Part shown: piece after piece, positions 8,532 through 17,177 of the stretch
Numbering within the stretch: position 1 is the first letter of the stretch
Layout: every line of letters begins with the position of its first letter
Source of the DNA: G963665085 sp963665085
GTDB taxonomy: Bacteria > Bacteroidota > Bacteroidia > Bacteroidales > JAAAOM01
Direction: 5' to 3'
DNA: 64,000 nt
Assembly (NCBI GenBank): GCA_963665085.2
Contig: CAXXXS010000001.1
Location: forward strand, 1,860,001-1,924,000
Translations under genes and position numbers: made by a program
The notes under the pieces: generated by a model
Database searches by the model: none
The model's input: only the letters and a program-made list of their open reading frames with translations
What the model was told of the DNA's origin: nothing

Positions 8532-10235
8532 ATGGGCGTAAAAATAAGGCCGCGTTTTAACCGCAATGGCAAAAAACTGGACAAGGACGAAAAAGCAAGG
8601 ATTTCTATCGGTGTGTATTGGGATACCAAAAAAAGGAAATTCCTGGCCACCGATTATTTTGTCACCGAGGAACAATGGGATGCAAAAAAACTCATTGTAA
8701 ACAACCGCCATGAAAACTACCAGTACATCAATGCCAAAATCAAGGAGCTGGTATCCAAACTGGAAACCTACGAGTTCAAGCTCCAAAGCAACGGGCAACA
8801 CCTAACGTTGGATTTATTGGATGATTTTGCCCGCAGGAATTTTGAGAACTATGACAACATGACCTTCAACCAGTATTTTAAGAAACAACTGGAGACAAGG
8901 AAATTCAATACGGTTGCCACATATCAAAGCCATAAAAAGACTTATAACAAATTTAACGAATTTAAGAAGAATGTCCATTTTCATGAATTTAATGTTCCTC
9001 TTGTAGAACAGTTTGATGATTTTATGAAAGAACAAGGATTAAAGGTAAACACACGTTCGAATCATCACAAGACTATAAAAGCTAACCTACATATTGCAGC
9101 CACAGAGGGGTATATAGAGTACCCAAAGATCCCATATTCAACGCAAATAGGTGGAGTCGCCGGGAAGTTTAAGGTAAAAAAAGAACAGGGGGGAATTATT
9201 AACTTGGACTTCGAAGAAAGGGAGCGCATCGAAGGTTTGGAATATAAAGACAAACCCCACCTTGAACGATATCGCAAAATATTTTTGTTCATGTGCTATA
9301 CGGGATTGCGGATTTCTGACATGGAAAACCTCAGGCCTGAACACTTGCACCATACCCAAAAAGGCTACCAGATTGATTTAAAGAAGATGATAAAAACAAG
9401 GAAGCCTGTTTTCCTTGAACTGCACACCTTGTTTGAAGGCAAACCGGAGATAATACTAAAGGAATTCCTGGGAGAAACTTTCGGAACCAGTGATTACAAT
9501 GAAATACGGGAAATGAAGGATGACCGCCCGGTATTCAGCAACCTCACGGGACAGGTTCTTAACCGTGAACTGAAAATTATTGCAGAAGATGCCAAAGTAT
9601 ATAAGAACATCTCTGCCCATGTAGGCCGACATACTTTCGGCACACAAATGGCAGTCTTGTCCAATGGTAATGTGTCCTTGATTCGTGACCTGCTAGGACA
9701 TGGAAAAACTGAAACAACAATGATATACATCCGGCTGGCAGAAAATATGCGGGGACAGCAACTGAAAAAGGTCGATTGGAATGCCCATAAAGAAGTAAAT
9801 GATACCAAAGGGGAATCAGTTCAACAAATTCCGGAACAGAATAAAAAGAAGTCTCAAAAAATAAAGGAAGATAATGTTTCAAAACCTACCAATCCTGATG
9901 TTGACAATCAACAAGTGCAGCAAATCAAGGATTATATTATCAAAAGTGTTTTCCCATCACTTGACCTAACCACAAAGGGTAAACTGGGTTTTACTTTAAG
10001 CACGGAAAGTATTAAAAACTATGTTTCCCTCTTGCCGTTCCGTCCCGAAGATTATAACAACTATAAAGAGAACCCGATAGAGATTCAGGGATATATTCAG
10101 GATGCGAGCTTTTTAAGTGAAACGGAAACAATCCAGGACAAATTCAACAATCACATCTGGGTTAAGGGGGCTTGCCTTAAACTTAGTATTTTGTTTATGC
10201 CTGTTTTGAGTGAAGATGAGATAATTCTAATATAA
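8532..10235 (+). CDS. Tyrosine recombinase (integrase)
   Basis: This phage/transposon-type integrase, about 567 aa, presumably inserts the element at tRNA-Ala. The N-terminal arm-binding domain (MGVKIRPRF...GVYWDTKKRKF...EEQWDAKK) is the Bacteroidota Arm-DNA-bind type. A SAM-like core-binding domain follows (about 110-215). The catalytic domain shows the first Arg in CYTGLRISDMENL, HVGRHTFGTQMA (H-x-x-R) and LLGHGKTETTMIYIRL (GH and the nucleophile Tyr). An unusual extra C-terminal region of about 130 residues follows. I chose the ATG at 8532: the TTG at 8388 lies inside the terminator and arm-site region, and the 48 residues it would add lack family resemblance. Confidence 0.93.
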   Translation: MGVKIRPRFNRNGKKLDKDEKARISIGVYWDTKKRKFLATDYFVTEEQWDAKKLIVNNRHENYQYINAKIKELVSKLETYEFKLQSNGQHLTLDLLDDFARRNFENYDNMTFNQYFKKQLETRKFNTVATYQSHKKTYNKFNEFKKNVHFHEFNVPLVEQFDDFMKEQGLKVNTRSNHHKTIKANLHIAATEGYIEYPKIPYSTQIGGVAGKFKVKKEQGGIINLDFEERERIEGLEYKDKPHLERYRKIFLFMCYTGLRISDMENLRPEHLHHTQKGYQIDLKKMIKTRKPVFLELHTLFEGKPEIILKEFLGETFGTSDYNEIREMKDDRPVFSNLTGQVLNRELKIIAEDAKVYKNISAHVGRHTFGTQMAVLSNGNVSLIRDLLGHGKTETTMIYIRLAENMRGQQLKKVDWNAHKEVNDTKGESVQQIPEQNKKKSQKIKEDNVSKPTNPDVDNQQVQQIKDYIIKSVFPSLDLTTKGKLGFTLSTESIKNYVSLLPFRPEDYNNYKENPIEIQGYIQDASFLSETETIQDKFNNHIWVKGACLKLSILFMPVLSEDEIILI

Positions 10236-10859
10236 AGTTAATACTTAGCCTGTTTTGACTTCGTTTATACCTAACAAATTGTTTGCCCAAACCAAAAAGA
10301 AATTAAGCTTTTTTCTACTAAAATCAGTATTCTACTAAGGTTTGTTGTTAGCCATTTTAATAAATCTTTAGATATTTAATAGAACATAATAGCCATGCAA
10401 TTGTCAACCCATAGTAAATTTTACATAAAAAACAGTAATAACAAATTACCATTTTTAATAGGGGATAGAAAAATATCTTCAATTACATTTTTTAGAGAGC
10501 ATTAACAATAATTATCTTTCTGAACAAAACAAACTTTATTATCTAAAACAAGAATTTTCTAAACAAAATATTTCATTATTTTATGGTATTGTATCTATAA
10601 AGAATTTCTCTTTTTTTTGCTTTTTGGCTAAACCCTAGTTTTGTGTGATTTTATATTATGTAGTAAAAAAATAAAATAAGATCTCAAACATCACTCATAT
10701 AAAGAACAATTTATCATGCTAACATCAAAAGATAAGGAATGTTTTTATTTCTGACATCTTTAGTTATATACATGGTTAAAAGCAAGCTTACTTACGAATC
10801 AAATAACACAGTTCGATAAATTTATATTTTTAGATTTTTCAGATATAGTACAAAACGAT
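10236..10859. other. AT-rich gap without a recognisable gene
   Basis: There are 624 bp between the integrase and the acetyltransferase. I see no convincing reading frame, hairpin terminator or repeat. The sequence is very AT-rich and may hold the promoter of the following cargo genes. Confidence 0.5.
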
Positions 10860-11291
10860 ATGGAAATAAAAAACTTAGAGACAAAGGATGTTGAGACGGT
10901 TGTGGAACTTTGGTATAAAACATCAATAATTGCACATGATTTCATTCCTCAGAGTTATTGGGCAAAGAATAAAGATGCAATGGCATCAATTTATTTACCA
11001 AATTCGGAAACTTATGTAGCAATTGAAGATGAAAAGATTGTTGGTTTTATTTCAATGGCAGAAAACCTTTTAGCTGCAATTTTTGTAGATAATAAAATTC
11101 AAGGAAAAGGAGTCGGTAAAAAACTTTTAAACTTTATTAAAAAGAGAAGAAATAAAATTCAACTACAAGCTTATAAGAAGAATACTAAAACAGTTGATTT
11201 TTACAAAAGTCAGAATTTTAAAATTTTATCCGAAAATAAGGAAAAAGAGACAGGTGAATATGAATATCTAATGGAATGGATAACAAAATAA
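10860..11291 (+). CDS. GNAT-family N-acetyltransferase
   Basis: This 143-aa protein has the GNAT fold. The acetyl-CoA pyrophosphate loop is visible as KIQGKGVGKKLLNFI (Q/R-x-x-G-x-G/A) after the strands IVGFISM and LLAAIFVDN, with the C-terminal QLQAYKKNTKTVDFYKSQNFK segment. It resembles the YjaB/YiaC group of small cytoplasmic acetyltransferases whose substrate cannot be read from sequence. It is 13 bp upstream of the MBL hydrolase on the same strand, probably one transcript. Both are more AT-rich than the later phage-like genes and look like separately acquired cargo. Confidence 0.88.
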   Translation: MEIKNLETKDVETVVELWYKTSIIAHDFIPQSYWAKNKDAMASIYLPNSETYVAIEDEKIVGFISMAENLLAAIFVDNKIQGKGVGKKLLNFIKKRRNKIQLQAYKKNTKTVDFYKSQNFKILSENKEKETGEYEYLMEWITK

Positions 11292-11304
11292 AGGTAGTAT
11301 AATA

Positions 11305-12084
11305 ATGACTAATAAAAACAATAGCAATTGGTTTACAATTGAAAAAATTGATGAGAATACATCAATAATAAGTGAATATAAGCATTGGGAAGAGACTCAT
11401 TGTTACGTGCTAAATGGAACAGAAAGGTGCCTGTTGATTGACACAGGACTTGGAGTTGAAAACATATGGGAACAAGTACAAAAATTAACAGACAAGCCAG
11501 TGACAGTAGTTACAACACATGTACATTATGACCATTTTGGCGGACATAAGTATTTCCCAGATTTTTATGTACACGAAGCCGAAACAGAATGGATAAATGG
11601 AGGTTTCCCTTTAACAATAGAACAAGTTCGAAACTTCTTGATAGAAGAACCTTGTGAATTTCCAGAAGACTGTGACGTCAATAATTATTACTTGTTTAAA
11701 GGATTTCCCACAAGAGTACTACAAGATAATGACACAATTAAATTAGGAAAACGAACAATTCAAGTAATACATACTCCAGGACATTCACCAGGACATATGT
11801 GTTTTTACGAAAAAGATAAAGGATATTTATATACAGGAGATTTGATTTATATGGATGTATTGTTTGCAGATTTTCCATCAACAGACCCAATTGCTTATAT
11901 GAATTCAATTAAAAAATTATTGTCGTTAACTGTAAAAAAAATTTTACCAGCACATCACGATTTAAATGTCCCGTTGTCGATTATTAAAGATATGGATAAA
12001 GCTTTTTCTGAATTGTACGAGCAAGGAAAATTAAAACACGGAAGCGGAATATTTACATATGATAATTTTGGAATAAGGCTCTGA
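11305..12084 (+). CDS. MBL-fold metallo-hydrolase
   Basis: This 259-aa metallo-beta-lactamase-fold hydrolase carries the full metal motif HVHYDH (H72, H74, D76, H77). It also has HTPGHSPGHMCFY (third His), YTGDLIYMD (bridging Asp) and PAHHDLNVP (last His). The layout matches the glyoxalase II / quorum-quenching / small hydrolase group, and the substrate cannot be assigned. There is no signal peptide, so it should act in the cytoplasm. It probably forms an operon with the acetyltransferase upstream. Confidence 0.9.
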   Translation: MTNKNNSNWFTIEKIDENTSIISEYKHWEETHCYVLNGTERCLLIDTGLGVENIWEQVQKLTDKPVTVVTTHVHYDHFGGHKYFPDFYVHEAETEWINGGFPLTIEQVRNFLIEEPCEFPEDCDVNNYYLFKGFPTRVLQDNDTIKLGKRTIQVIHTPGHSPGHMCFYEKDKGYLYTGDLIYMDVLFADFPSTDPIAYMNSIKKLLSLTVKKILPAHHDLNVPLSIIKDMDKAFSELYEQGKLKHGSGIFTYDNFGIRL

Positions 12085-12188
12085 AACAAGAAAATTGATT
12101 AAATAAAACCCACCCCATACAATCACATATAATTTTAAACGGTTAAATAAAAATGATATTGATATTGAGAGTATGAAATTACCCCTTC

Positions 12189-13370
12189 ATGAAGTATGAA
12201 CTTGAAAAAATAGATACGTTAATTGAAAAATGCTTATCCCTAGACTCGCCTGAACCCGCAAAAAATATGATGGGAGATGTTGATACTTTAATTACGGATG
12301 TTCGAAATGAAATAAAAAGAATTAAGAAATCTTTTGGGGAACAAATGTTCAACCTGAAAAATGACAAACAAGTGGAACGCTATATACAACGTCACCAAAC
12401 CTGTTTGATTCGGTTGTGCAATTCTATTATTAACCATATACCCCCAGATAGTTTTGGAGCAAAAAGCAGGTCGGTAAAGATTAAAACATTACCTGAATTT
12501 TTGTTTTATCTATATTCCCAACTGGAGCAAGTACTTACTTATATTGAGAACTATTTTGGTAAATACTTCAACCAAAATGAATATATACCTGGCAGTTACA
12601 GGATAATTGGACAAATGGAGTTCAGAGAAAAACTGGTATCCCAGAAGTTACCATCTGATTGCGATTTATTAAAAATTGCAAGATATCCAATAGATGAATT
12701 TATCTACAATAACAAGAACATATCATTCAAAAAACTTATTTATTTAAAAGAACTTTATAAGGAAATCATCTCTGAATGTTCCGATTGCAGAAAAAAGAAT
12801 GACGATTGCAAATTGACTTACAACCTAATTTATTTAAATTTTAATAGTTTCCGATTATTTAACTACTTAACGTCAATTATTACACAGGATATAAAAAAAG
12901 AAAATGATATAATCAAAAAGATTGAAAAATTGTCTTTCTACCAGAAAAAATTGAACCAAGCCCAAACCAAACCTAATTTCGCATATAAGACCAAACAAGA
13001 ATCCATTAAGGAAAGGGTTGGAAACTGGATTTATGAGGAATTAGCACACTATGAGAAGATACATCAGCTTTCACTTAAATTTCCAGAAGAAAACATCCTG
13101 GAAGGACAAGAAAATTTTAAATTGATGACTGATTTATCTGTTTCTCAGTTTGCTTATTTTATAAGACTATTAATAGAAACCGGGGTTATACAGAACAAAA
13201 ACCAAAAAGAAGTGATTTCTTTCTTTGCAAATCATCTTAAAACCAAGAAAACAGATAAAATTTCCATATCAAGTTTTCATAATAAGTATTATAATATTGA
13301 TTACAACACAAAAGAAGATATTCGGGAACGCATAATAAAACTGCTTAATAAGACTCAGAAACCGATTTAA
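12189..13370 (+). CDS. RteC-like regulator
   Basis: This 393-aa, helix-rich, basic protein has the pattern of RteC, the regulator that turns on excision of CTnDOT-type conjugative transposons. It shows the central YIENYFGKYFNQNEYIP segment and a C-terminal domain, LSVSQFAYFIRLLIETGVIQNKNQKEVISFFANHLKTKK...ISISSFHNKYYNID, where RteC binds DNA. Two Cys pairs (CSDCRKKNDDC) sit in the middle. No RteA/RteB two-component genes and no transfer genes accompany it here, so it may control excision of this non-conjugative element. It ends in a 4-bp TTAA overlap with the convergent gene that follows. Confidence 0.75.
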   Translation: MKYELEKIDTLIEKCLSLDSPEPAKNMMGDVDTLITDVRNEIKRIKKSFGEQMFNLKNDKQVERYIQRHQTCLIRLCNSIINHIPPDSFGAKSRSVKIKTLPEFLFYLYSQLEQVLTYIENYFGKYFNQNEYIPGSYRIIGQMEFREKLVSQKLPSDCDLLKIARYPIDEFIYNNKNISFKKLIYLKELYKEIISECSDCRKKNDDCKLTYNLIYLNFNSFRLFNYLTSIITQDIKKENDIIKKIEKLSFYQKKLNQAQTKPNFAYKTKQESIKERVGNWIYEELAHYEKIHQLSLKFPEENILEGQENFKLMTDLSVSQFAYFIRLLIETGVIQNKNQKEVISFFANHLKTKKTDKISISSFHNKYYNIDYNTKEDIRERIIKLLNKTQKPI

Positions 13371-13591
13371 TCTTCATCAATAATATCAAGCAAATTATTG
13401 TTATTGAGAATTTCACCCAATTCGGCCAACATTCGGTAGTTCATTCCAGGCTTTTTCATCAATTCCGAAACAGGATACCCTGTGATATCCTTCAAGTTTT
13501 TAAATCCGTTTGACCATGCCATTAACAGAAACTCAATACTGAGTTCAAGTAATTCTAAATCTTTTTGTAATATGGAATTTTCGTTTTGCAT
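13367..13591 (-). CDS. Small protein with RNA polymerase alpha-CTD-like segment
   Basis: This 74-aa product contains GFKNLKDITGYPVSELMKKPGMNYRMLAELGEIL. That is the helix-hairpin pattern of the RNA polymerase alpha C-terminal domain and related small Bacteroidota proteins. It converges on the RteC-like gene with a shared TTAA. It could be a DNA-binding or RNAP-contacting regulator. No function is known to me; that it is a real gene is supported by the family-like pattern and an ATG start. Confidence 0.55.
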   Translation of the reverse strand: MQNENSILQKDLELLELSIEFLLMAWSNGFKNLKDITGYPVSELMKKPGMNYRMLAELGEILNNNNLLDIIDED

Positions 13592-13954
13592 ATTTTAAAC
13601 AAGAAGCGTGAGCCAGATTTACCGACTCGGGGTACCGCCAAGCACCCACACACCCAATAAACTGAACCCACGCCATGCGTGAGCGACAGCCTATTTTCCA
13701 GGTGTGTTCTAAAAATTGGCGGTTTTCGAGCCTGAAAATAGCTTTCGCTATAATATTTTCTTCTATGTTTCCAATTACAAAGGTACAGCTTTAACTATTC
13801 AATTCAATTTTTACGTATAAATTTTCCTCTGTTCAGCTTTTTTAAAAAATTCTCTCCTCTGTATATCAATGTGTTACTTGGGGTTGTACAACCTTTACAA
13901 CCCTTTTTTTTCATTGCTATGCCCTTGCTTTGTATTGTCAAAATTCAATAAGCT
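13592..13954. other. Structured non-coding region upstream of the phage-like block
   Basis: There are 363 bp without a gene. It holds the palindrome CACGC-CAT-GCGTG (13671-13683), a direct repeat GCGTGAGC near 13617 and 13678, and an inverted pair CTATTTTCCAGG (about 13691) / CCTGAAAATAG (about 13731). A GC-rich stretch of CCCAC words lies among AT-rich neighbours, and a terminator sits at 13881-13911. Such a cluster could be a replication origin, transfer origin or regulatory RNA. I cannot tell which. Confidence 0.4.
13881..13911 (+). terminator. Hairpin with T run before the small-gene block
   Basis: The stem GGGTTGT / ACAACCC with a 9-nt loop is followed by eight T. It lies 44 bp upstream of the first gene of the block, so it may act as an attenuator or insulate the block from transcription coming from the left. 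Confidence 0.65.
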
Positions 13955-14314
13955 ATGGATAGTGAAATATTAGTAATTAAAAAAGACGACCTGGTTGAAA
14001 TACTGGAGCAGTTCAGCCAGAAGATAGCCTCCAAAATTCCAAACCGTAAACAAACCAAAAGTGAAGATGCGGAAAATCCTCGGATAAAAAGGCTCAATAC
14101 CCGTCAGATTAAAGATATGTTAGGGATTGGCGATACTACTTTCGATAGTATCCACAGCAAACTTCCCATGCACCGGACGAAAACAGGAAGAATGTTTGCC
14201 TATGAACACGATATAATCATATACCTGTTCAGGGAACACCCACCCTATTTTGACTACACCCGGTTCTATGAATATATCAGTGAGGAAAACCTGATTAAAC
14301 ATATCTGTAAGTAA
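13955..14314 (+). CDS. Helix-turn-helix DNA-binding protein (excisionase-like)
   Basis: This 119-aa protein has a helical N-terminus (DLVEILEQFSQKIASKI) followed by a predicted helix-turn-helix, LNTRQIKDMLGIGDTTFDSIHSKLPMHRTKTGRMFAYEHDI. This is the arrangement of MerR/excisionase-type small DNA-binding proteins found beside Bacteroidota integrative elements. It could direct excision or be an early regulator. It is followed at once (1 bp) by a membrane protein gene and heads the rightward block running to the amidase. Confidence 0.6.
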   Translation: MDSEILVIKKDDLVEILEQFSQKIASKIPNRKQTKSEDAENPRIKRLNTRQIKDMLGIGDTTFDSIHSKLPMHRTKTGRMFAYEHDIIIYLFREHPPYFDYTRFYEYISEENLIKHICK

Positions 14315-14315
14315 T

Positions 14316-14537
14316 ATGAAAACGTGGGGTTGCATATTTGCCTTGCCGTTGTACTCCTTCGGTTTTCTATTGCTTAACTGGCTGGTTCCCTTACCAACTT
14401 ATCTGGTAATCATACTTAGCCCGTTTATTACCGGCAACCTTCTACTACTAATAGGTGCGTTATGGCAGCTATATAAAACTAATCAAAGTCTTCACGATTC
14501 TACCAATCATCAGAAATTTCAAATCTCAAAAAATTAA
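14316..14537 (+). CDS. Small two-helix membrane protein
   Basis: This 73-aa protein has two hydrophobic helices (about 5-25, IFALPLYSFGFLLLNWLVP, and 29-52, YLVIILSPFITGNLLLLIGALW) and a polar tail. It lies between the HTH gene and a soluble protein gene. I do not recognise a family. Confidence 0.55.
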   Translation: MKTWGCIFALPLYSFGFLLLNWLVPLPTYLVIILSPFITGNLLLLIGALWQLYKTNQSLHDSTNHQKFQISKN

Positions 14538-14541
14538 AGGT

Positions 14542-14937
14542 ATGAGAGCTGCTTCATTTTTGGATATGGTGACACTGCTTACGGCTACAGCCAAAAGCGA
14601 CAACGAGATTGACAGCAAACTATCGAAGCTTATTTTACTTTACAATAAACCACCCAAAAACCTATGCAGCATCTTTTCAAACCTTCACCAATTGGCAATT
14701 TGTTCTGATGATTATTTTGATAAAGACGACAACACCCTGCACTTTGACGGGGAAATACTTACCCTGAACTGTAACGGGAAACAACATATCCATAAAGCTC
14801 CTAAAAATATCAATGAGCTGATAACTGCCATAAATAATACCAATAGCCCTTTTAGACTTGATTTCAAAGAAACCCTGGTTAAAGAGCTTGATTTTAACGA
14901 AACCTTCAAAGATTTAATGAGTATTTATGGCATATAA
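14542..14937 (+). CDS. Hypothetical soluble protein
   Basis: This product is about 131 aa when started at MRAASFLDM, 4 bp after the membrane gene's stop. The longer frame from 14455 overlaps that gene and is unlikely. The sequence is mixed helix/strand (DDNTLHFDGEILTLNCNGKQHIHKAPKNINELITAI). No recognisable motif. It overlaps the next gene by 11 bp, which suggests translational coupling. Confidence 0.6.
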   Translation: MRAASFLDMVTLLTATAKSDNEIDSKLSKLILLYNKPPKNLCSIFSNLHQLAICSDDYFDKDDNTLHFDGEILTLNCNGKQHIHKAPKNINELITAINNTNSPFRLDFKETLVKELDFNETFKDLMSIYGI

Positions 14938-15121
14938 CAAGGAAAATAGAAGAAGGTATTATTTGCATAAACGTATCCGTGAAAGATATACTGTAAACGT
15001 TTTACAACGAACCATTTTTGTTCCGGGCAATGAATTAGGTGAGATACCTGAACCTTATAGCTCTTTCTGTTCAGAATTAGGAGATAAGAAAGGTTATGTG
15101 GTGCAGGGAACAATCAATTGA
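14927..15121 (+). CDS. Small basic protein
   Basis: The 64-aa protein is strongly basic at its N-terminus (KENRRRYYLHKRIRERY), like many element-encoded nucleic-acid-binding proteins. It is coupled to the upstream gene by overlap and followed by two strong hairpins. Family unknown. Confidence 0.5.
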   Translation: MAYNKENRRRYYLHKRIRERYTVNVLQRTIFVPGNELGEIPEPYSSFCSELGDKKGYVVQGTIN

Positions 15122-15126
15122 GGCAA

Positions 15127-15168
15127 GGGAGTATCCGAAGTTTGGCGACCAAAGGATACTCCCTTTTG
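15127..15168 (+). terminator. Strong hairpin with T run
   Basis: A perfect 10-bp stem GGGAGTATCC / GGATACTCCC with a 17-nt loop is followed by TTTTG. It sits 6 bp after the small basic gene's stop and should end or attenuate that transcript. Confidence 0.8.
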
Positions 15169-15187
15169 TATTGAATTTATCACTGGG

Positions 15188-15235
15188 GAATAGCACAAAC
15201 CGGTGAGGGAAAAACAAGACTTCACCGGGCTATTC
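15188..15235 (+). ncRNA. Second structured hairpin in the leader of the winged-helix gene
   Basis: An outer stem GAATAGC / GCTATTC and an inner stem CCGGTGA / TCACCGG are separated by a 5-nt bulge on the 5' side only and closed by a 15-nt loop. It lacks a U tract. It lies 36 bp upstream of the start at 15271, directly after a terminator-like hairpin. It may be a leader RNA that controls expression of the next gene. The structure is seen; the role is inference. Confidence 0.45.
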
Positions 15236-15270
15236 TTTCAGTTTAATTATAAACTAAAAACAATCGTACT

Positions 15271-16569
15271 ATGGCGATATTACAATTTCCGGTACTGGAT
15301 TTTAAAAGTTCGCTTGATGCTTTTCATCAGTTTGCAGGAGAGTACAATAAGGACAAGCCTTTAAGGGAACAATTGCGACCACAGCACTCCAAATTGTTTG
15401 CAAGGATACTTACCCTGCTTTCAAGACAGCTTTATAAGCGAAACGAGTTATTTAAAGATACGCCCGAATTCAGACGGATTGAAGACACAGAAACCATGCT
15501 GTTGTCAACCAACCGTAAAGCACTTTCCTGGGTAGAGAATACCATTCAAATCAATGGAAATACAGTTTACAGGCAAATCCTTCGGTTGATGGATGCCGGT
15601 GTGATTTCGGAAAAGGTCAATCATGGTTCACAAATGAATTTCGACTTGTTCATAACCCCGGATTTCTTGTTGATTAAGGATTTAATAACCCCGGATTATG
15701 TTCCCACATCGAAATACCTGAAAGCCGAAAAAACGCAAAATAAAACTTCCTTAAATACAAGTTTCACACCAGAACCTCTTACTCCTGAAAAAGAACTTTC
15801 TAATAATTCAAATATAACTGTTGATAAGGTATCCCTTCCTGCCGTCAGGGATGATATTGTTAAAGAACAGGAAAGAACAGAGAAAAAGACCTTTGAAAAA
15901 GAACACTGGGGAATATCACAAAATCAATCAGGAAACCAAACAGGAATTGATGAAAAATCCCGTCAGTTTATACAGCAATGGAAAGAAAAAGAACAGCAGG
16001 TTGCGCCGGCCCGCATTACGAAGCTAAGGGAATACCAAAAAGGTGCAGCCCGATGGTTTTTCTGGTATACAATCAACCAGTTATTTGACGGTCGTTCTAT
16101 CAACACAGCCCATTTGGAAAATACCCTGTCCTATGTTGAACAGTATTATTTCACGCAATGTCATTCGTTAAAAACCATTGAAAATACCCGAAGGTTATTC
16201 CAGTGGCGCATTGATAAAGCAAAAAAGACAATTGAAAGGCACAATATCAACATGCAGTGGATTTTCCCAGGACATTATCTCGATTTAAACCGAAAAGGAA
16301 ACAACCCACAAACCGGAAAACCCTACATGAGTTTTGCCAATACAGCAACCTGGCCCAAAAAGTATGTGCATTTACATCGCAAAAAGAATTTTGAGCTGCA
16401 CAGGAACCAGGATTTTGAAAAACTGGACAAACAGCTCCGGCTATACCTGAACAATCCTAACCTGAACCAATTCAGAAGGTGTGAAGCCTATATCAGGAAA
16501 AATATTCCGCACTTGATGGAACATTTTCTGAGCCAGTTTACAACATCTAAAGTACAGACCTATGCCTAA
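15271..16569 (+). CDS. Winged-helix DNA-binding protein, possible replication initiator
   Basis: This 432-aa protein has an N-terminal region with a winged-helix pattern (LSWVENTIQINGNTVYRQILRLMDAGVISEKVNHG, about 90-125). A polar linker with many K, E and N residues follows. The C-terminal helical domain is rich in aromatics (GAARWFFWYTINQLFDG...YVEQYYFTQCHSLKTIENTRRLFQWRIDKAKKTIERHN). A winged helix followed by a helical domain is seen in plasmid and phage replication or partition proteins. I cannot confirm the family, so replication is only a suggestion. The gene has its own structured leader and overlaps the next gene by 8 bp. Confidence 0.6.
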   Translation: MAILQFPVLDFKSSLDAFHQFAGEYNKDKPLREQLRPQHSKLFARILTLLSRQLYKRNELFKDTPEFRRIEDTETMLLSTNRKALSWVENTIQINGNTVYRQILRLMDAGVISEKVNHGSQMNFDLFITPDFLLIKDLITPDYVPTSKYLKAEKTQNKTSLNTSFTPEPLTPEKELSNNSNITVDKVSLPAVRDDIVKEQERTEKKTFEKEHWGISQNQSGNQTGIDEKSRQFIQQWKEKEQQVAPARITKLREYQKGAARWFFWYTINQLFDGRSINTAHLENTLSYVEQYYFTQCHSLKTIENTRRLFQWRIDKAKKTIERHNINMQWIFPGHYLDLNRKGNNPQTGKPYMSFANTATWPKKYVHLHRKKNFELHRNQDFEKLDKQLRLYLNNPNLNQFRRCEAYIRKNIPHLMEHFLSQFTTSKVQTYA

Positions 16570-16831
16570 GTTTTTCGATAAAGAAAGGTCATTGACTTTT
16601 GTGTGCCTGTATATGAAGAACGGAACAAAGGTTTACCGAAGCAGCCGGATTAAGGAAGATAAGATTAGCCAGGAAATGGGCATGAAAGGATTACGGCAAA
16701 GGTTTATCAATAGCCGATACAAAGGTCAGTACCATATTGCCATCATATTCGATAATAAAAGCAAAACCATTTTGGAACGATTCGATGAATACGGCAAAAA
16801 AATATATAACCATGCAAACGACCAGTTTTAA
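16562..16831 (+). CDS. Hypothetical 89-aa protein
   Basis: A small, basic, beta-rich protein (RSLTFVCLYMKNGTKVYRSSRI; YHIAIIFDNKSKTILERFDEYG). It overlaps the winged-helix gene by 8 bp and the next gene by 20 bp, so it is translationally coupled. No family recognised. Confidence 0.55.
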   Translation: MPKFFDKERSLTFVCLYMKNGTKVYRSSRIKEDKISQEMGMKGLRQRFINSRYKGQYHIAIIFDNKSKTILERFDEYGKKIYNHANDQF

Positions 16832-17177
16832 ACTTGACTTCTACGAAATGCAAAGTCTGATGCTTTTTATAAGGGATTTTGATTGGGATATACTCAAAAC
16901 CAGTAGCCAGGTTGTTGCGAAACTTACTTACGACACTTGTAAAATCCTCTACGAAAAACTTAAGAAAAAAGGGTTGCGAATGCTTACCTATAAGAAAACC
17001 AACAAGCCGGTAAAAATTGATTTGTCCGATATGGAAATGCTGAGTATTTCAATACTTGCTAAGTATCCACATGACAGCTCTCATATCAACATGGTTATCA
17101 ATAAGCTTTTATTGGAACTGCCCATTGAAGTAATTAACATCTTAAATCCTTCAACTCATGAAAAATCCATTGATTAA
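16812..17177 (+). CDS. Hypothetical helical protein
   Basis: About 121 aa from the ATG at 16812; a longer frame from 16737 would overlap the previous gene fully and is rejected. It is mostly helical (FYEMQSLMLFIRDFDWDILKTSSQVVAKLTYDTCKILYEKLKKKG). It overlaps the glycosyltransferase gene by 20 bp. No family recognised. Confidence 0.5.
   Translation: MQTTSFKLDFYEMQSLMLFIRDFDWDILKTSSQVVAKLTYDTCKILYEKLKKKGLRMLTYKKTNKPVKIDLSDMEMLSISILAKYPHDSSHINMVINKLLLELPIEVINILNPSTHEKSID

Noticed and set aside
13592..13954. CRISPR-like or tandem repeat array
   Set aside because: The repeated words are short, few and irregularly spaced. I saw no CRISPR array or cas gene anywhere in the window.
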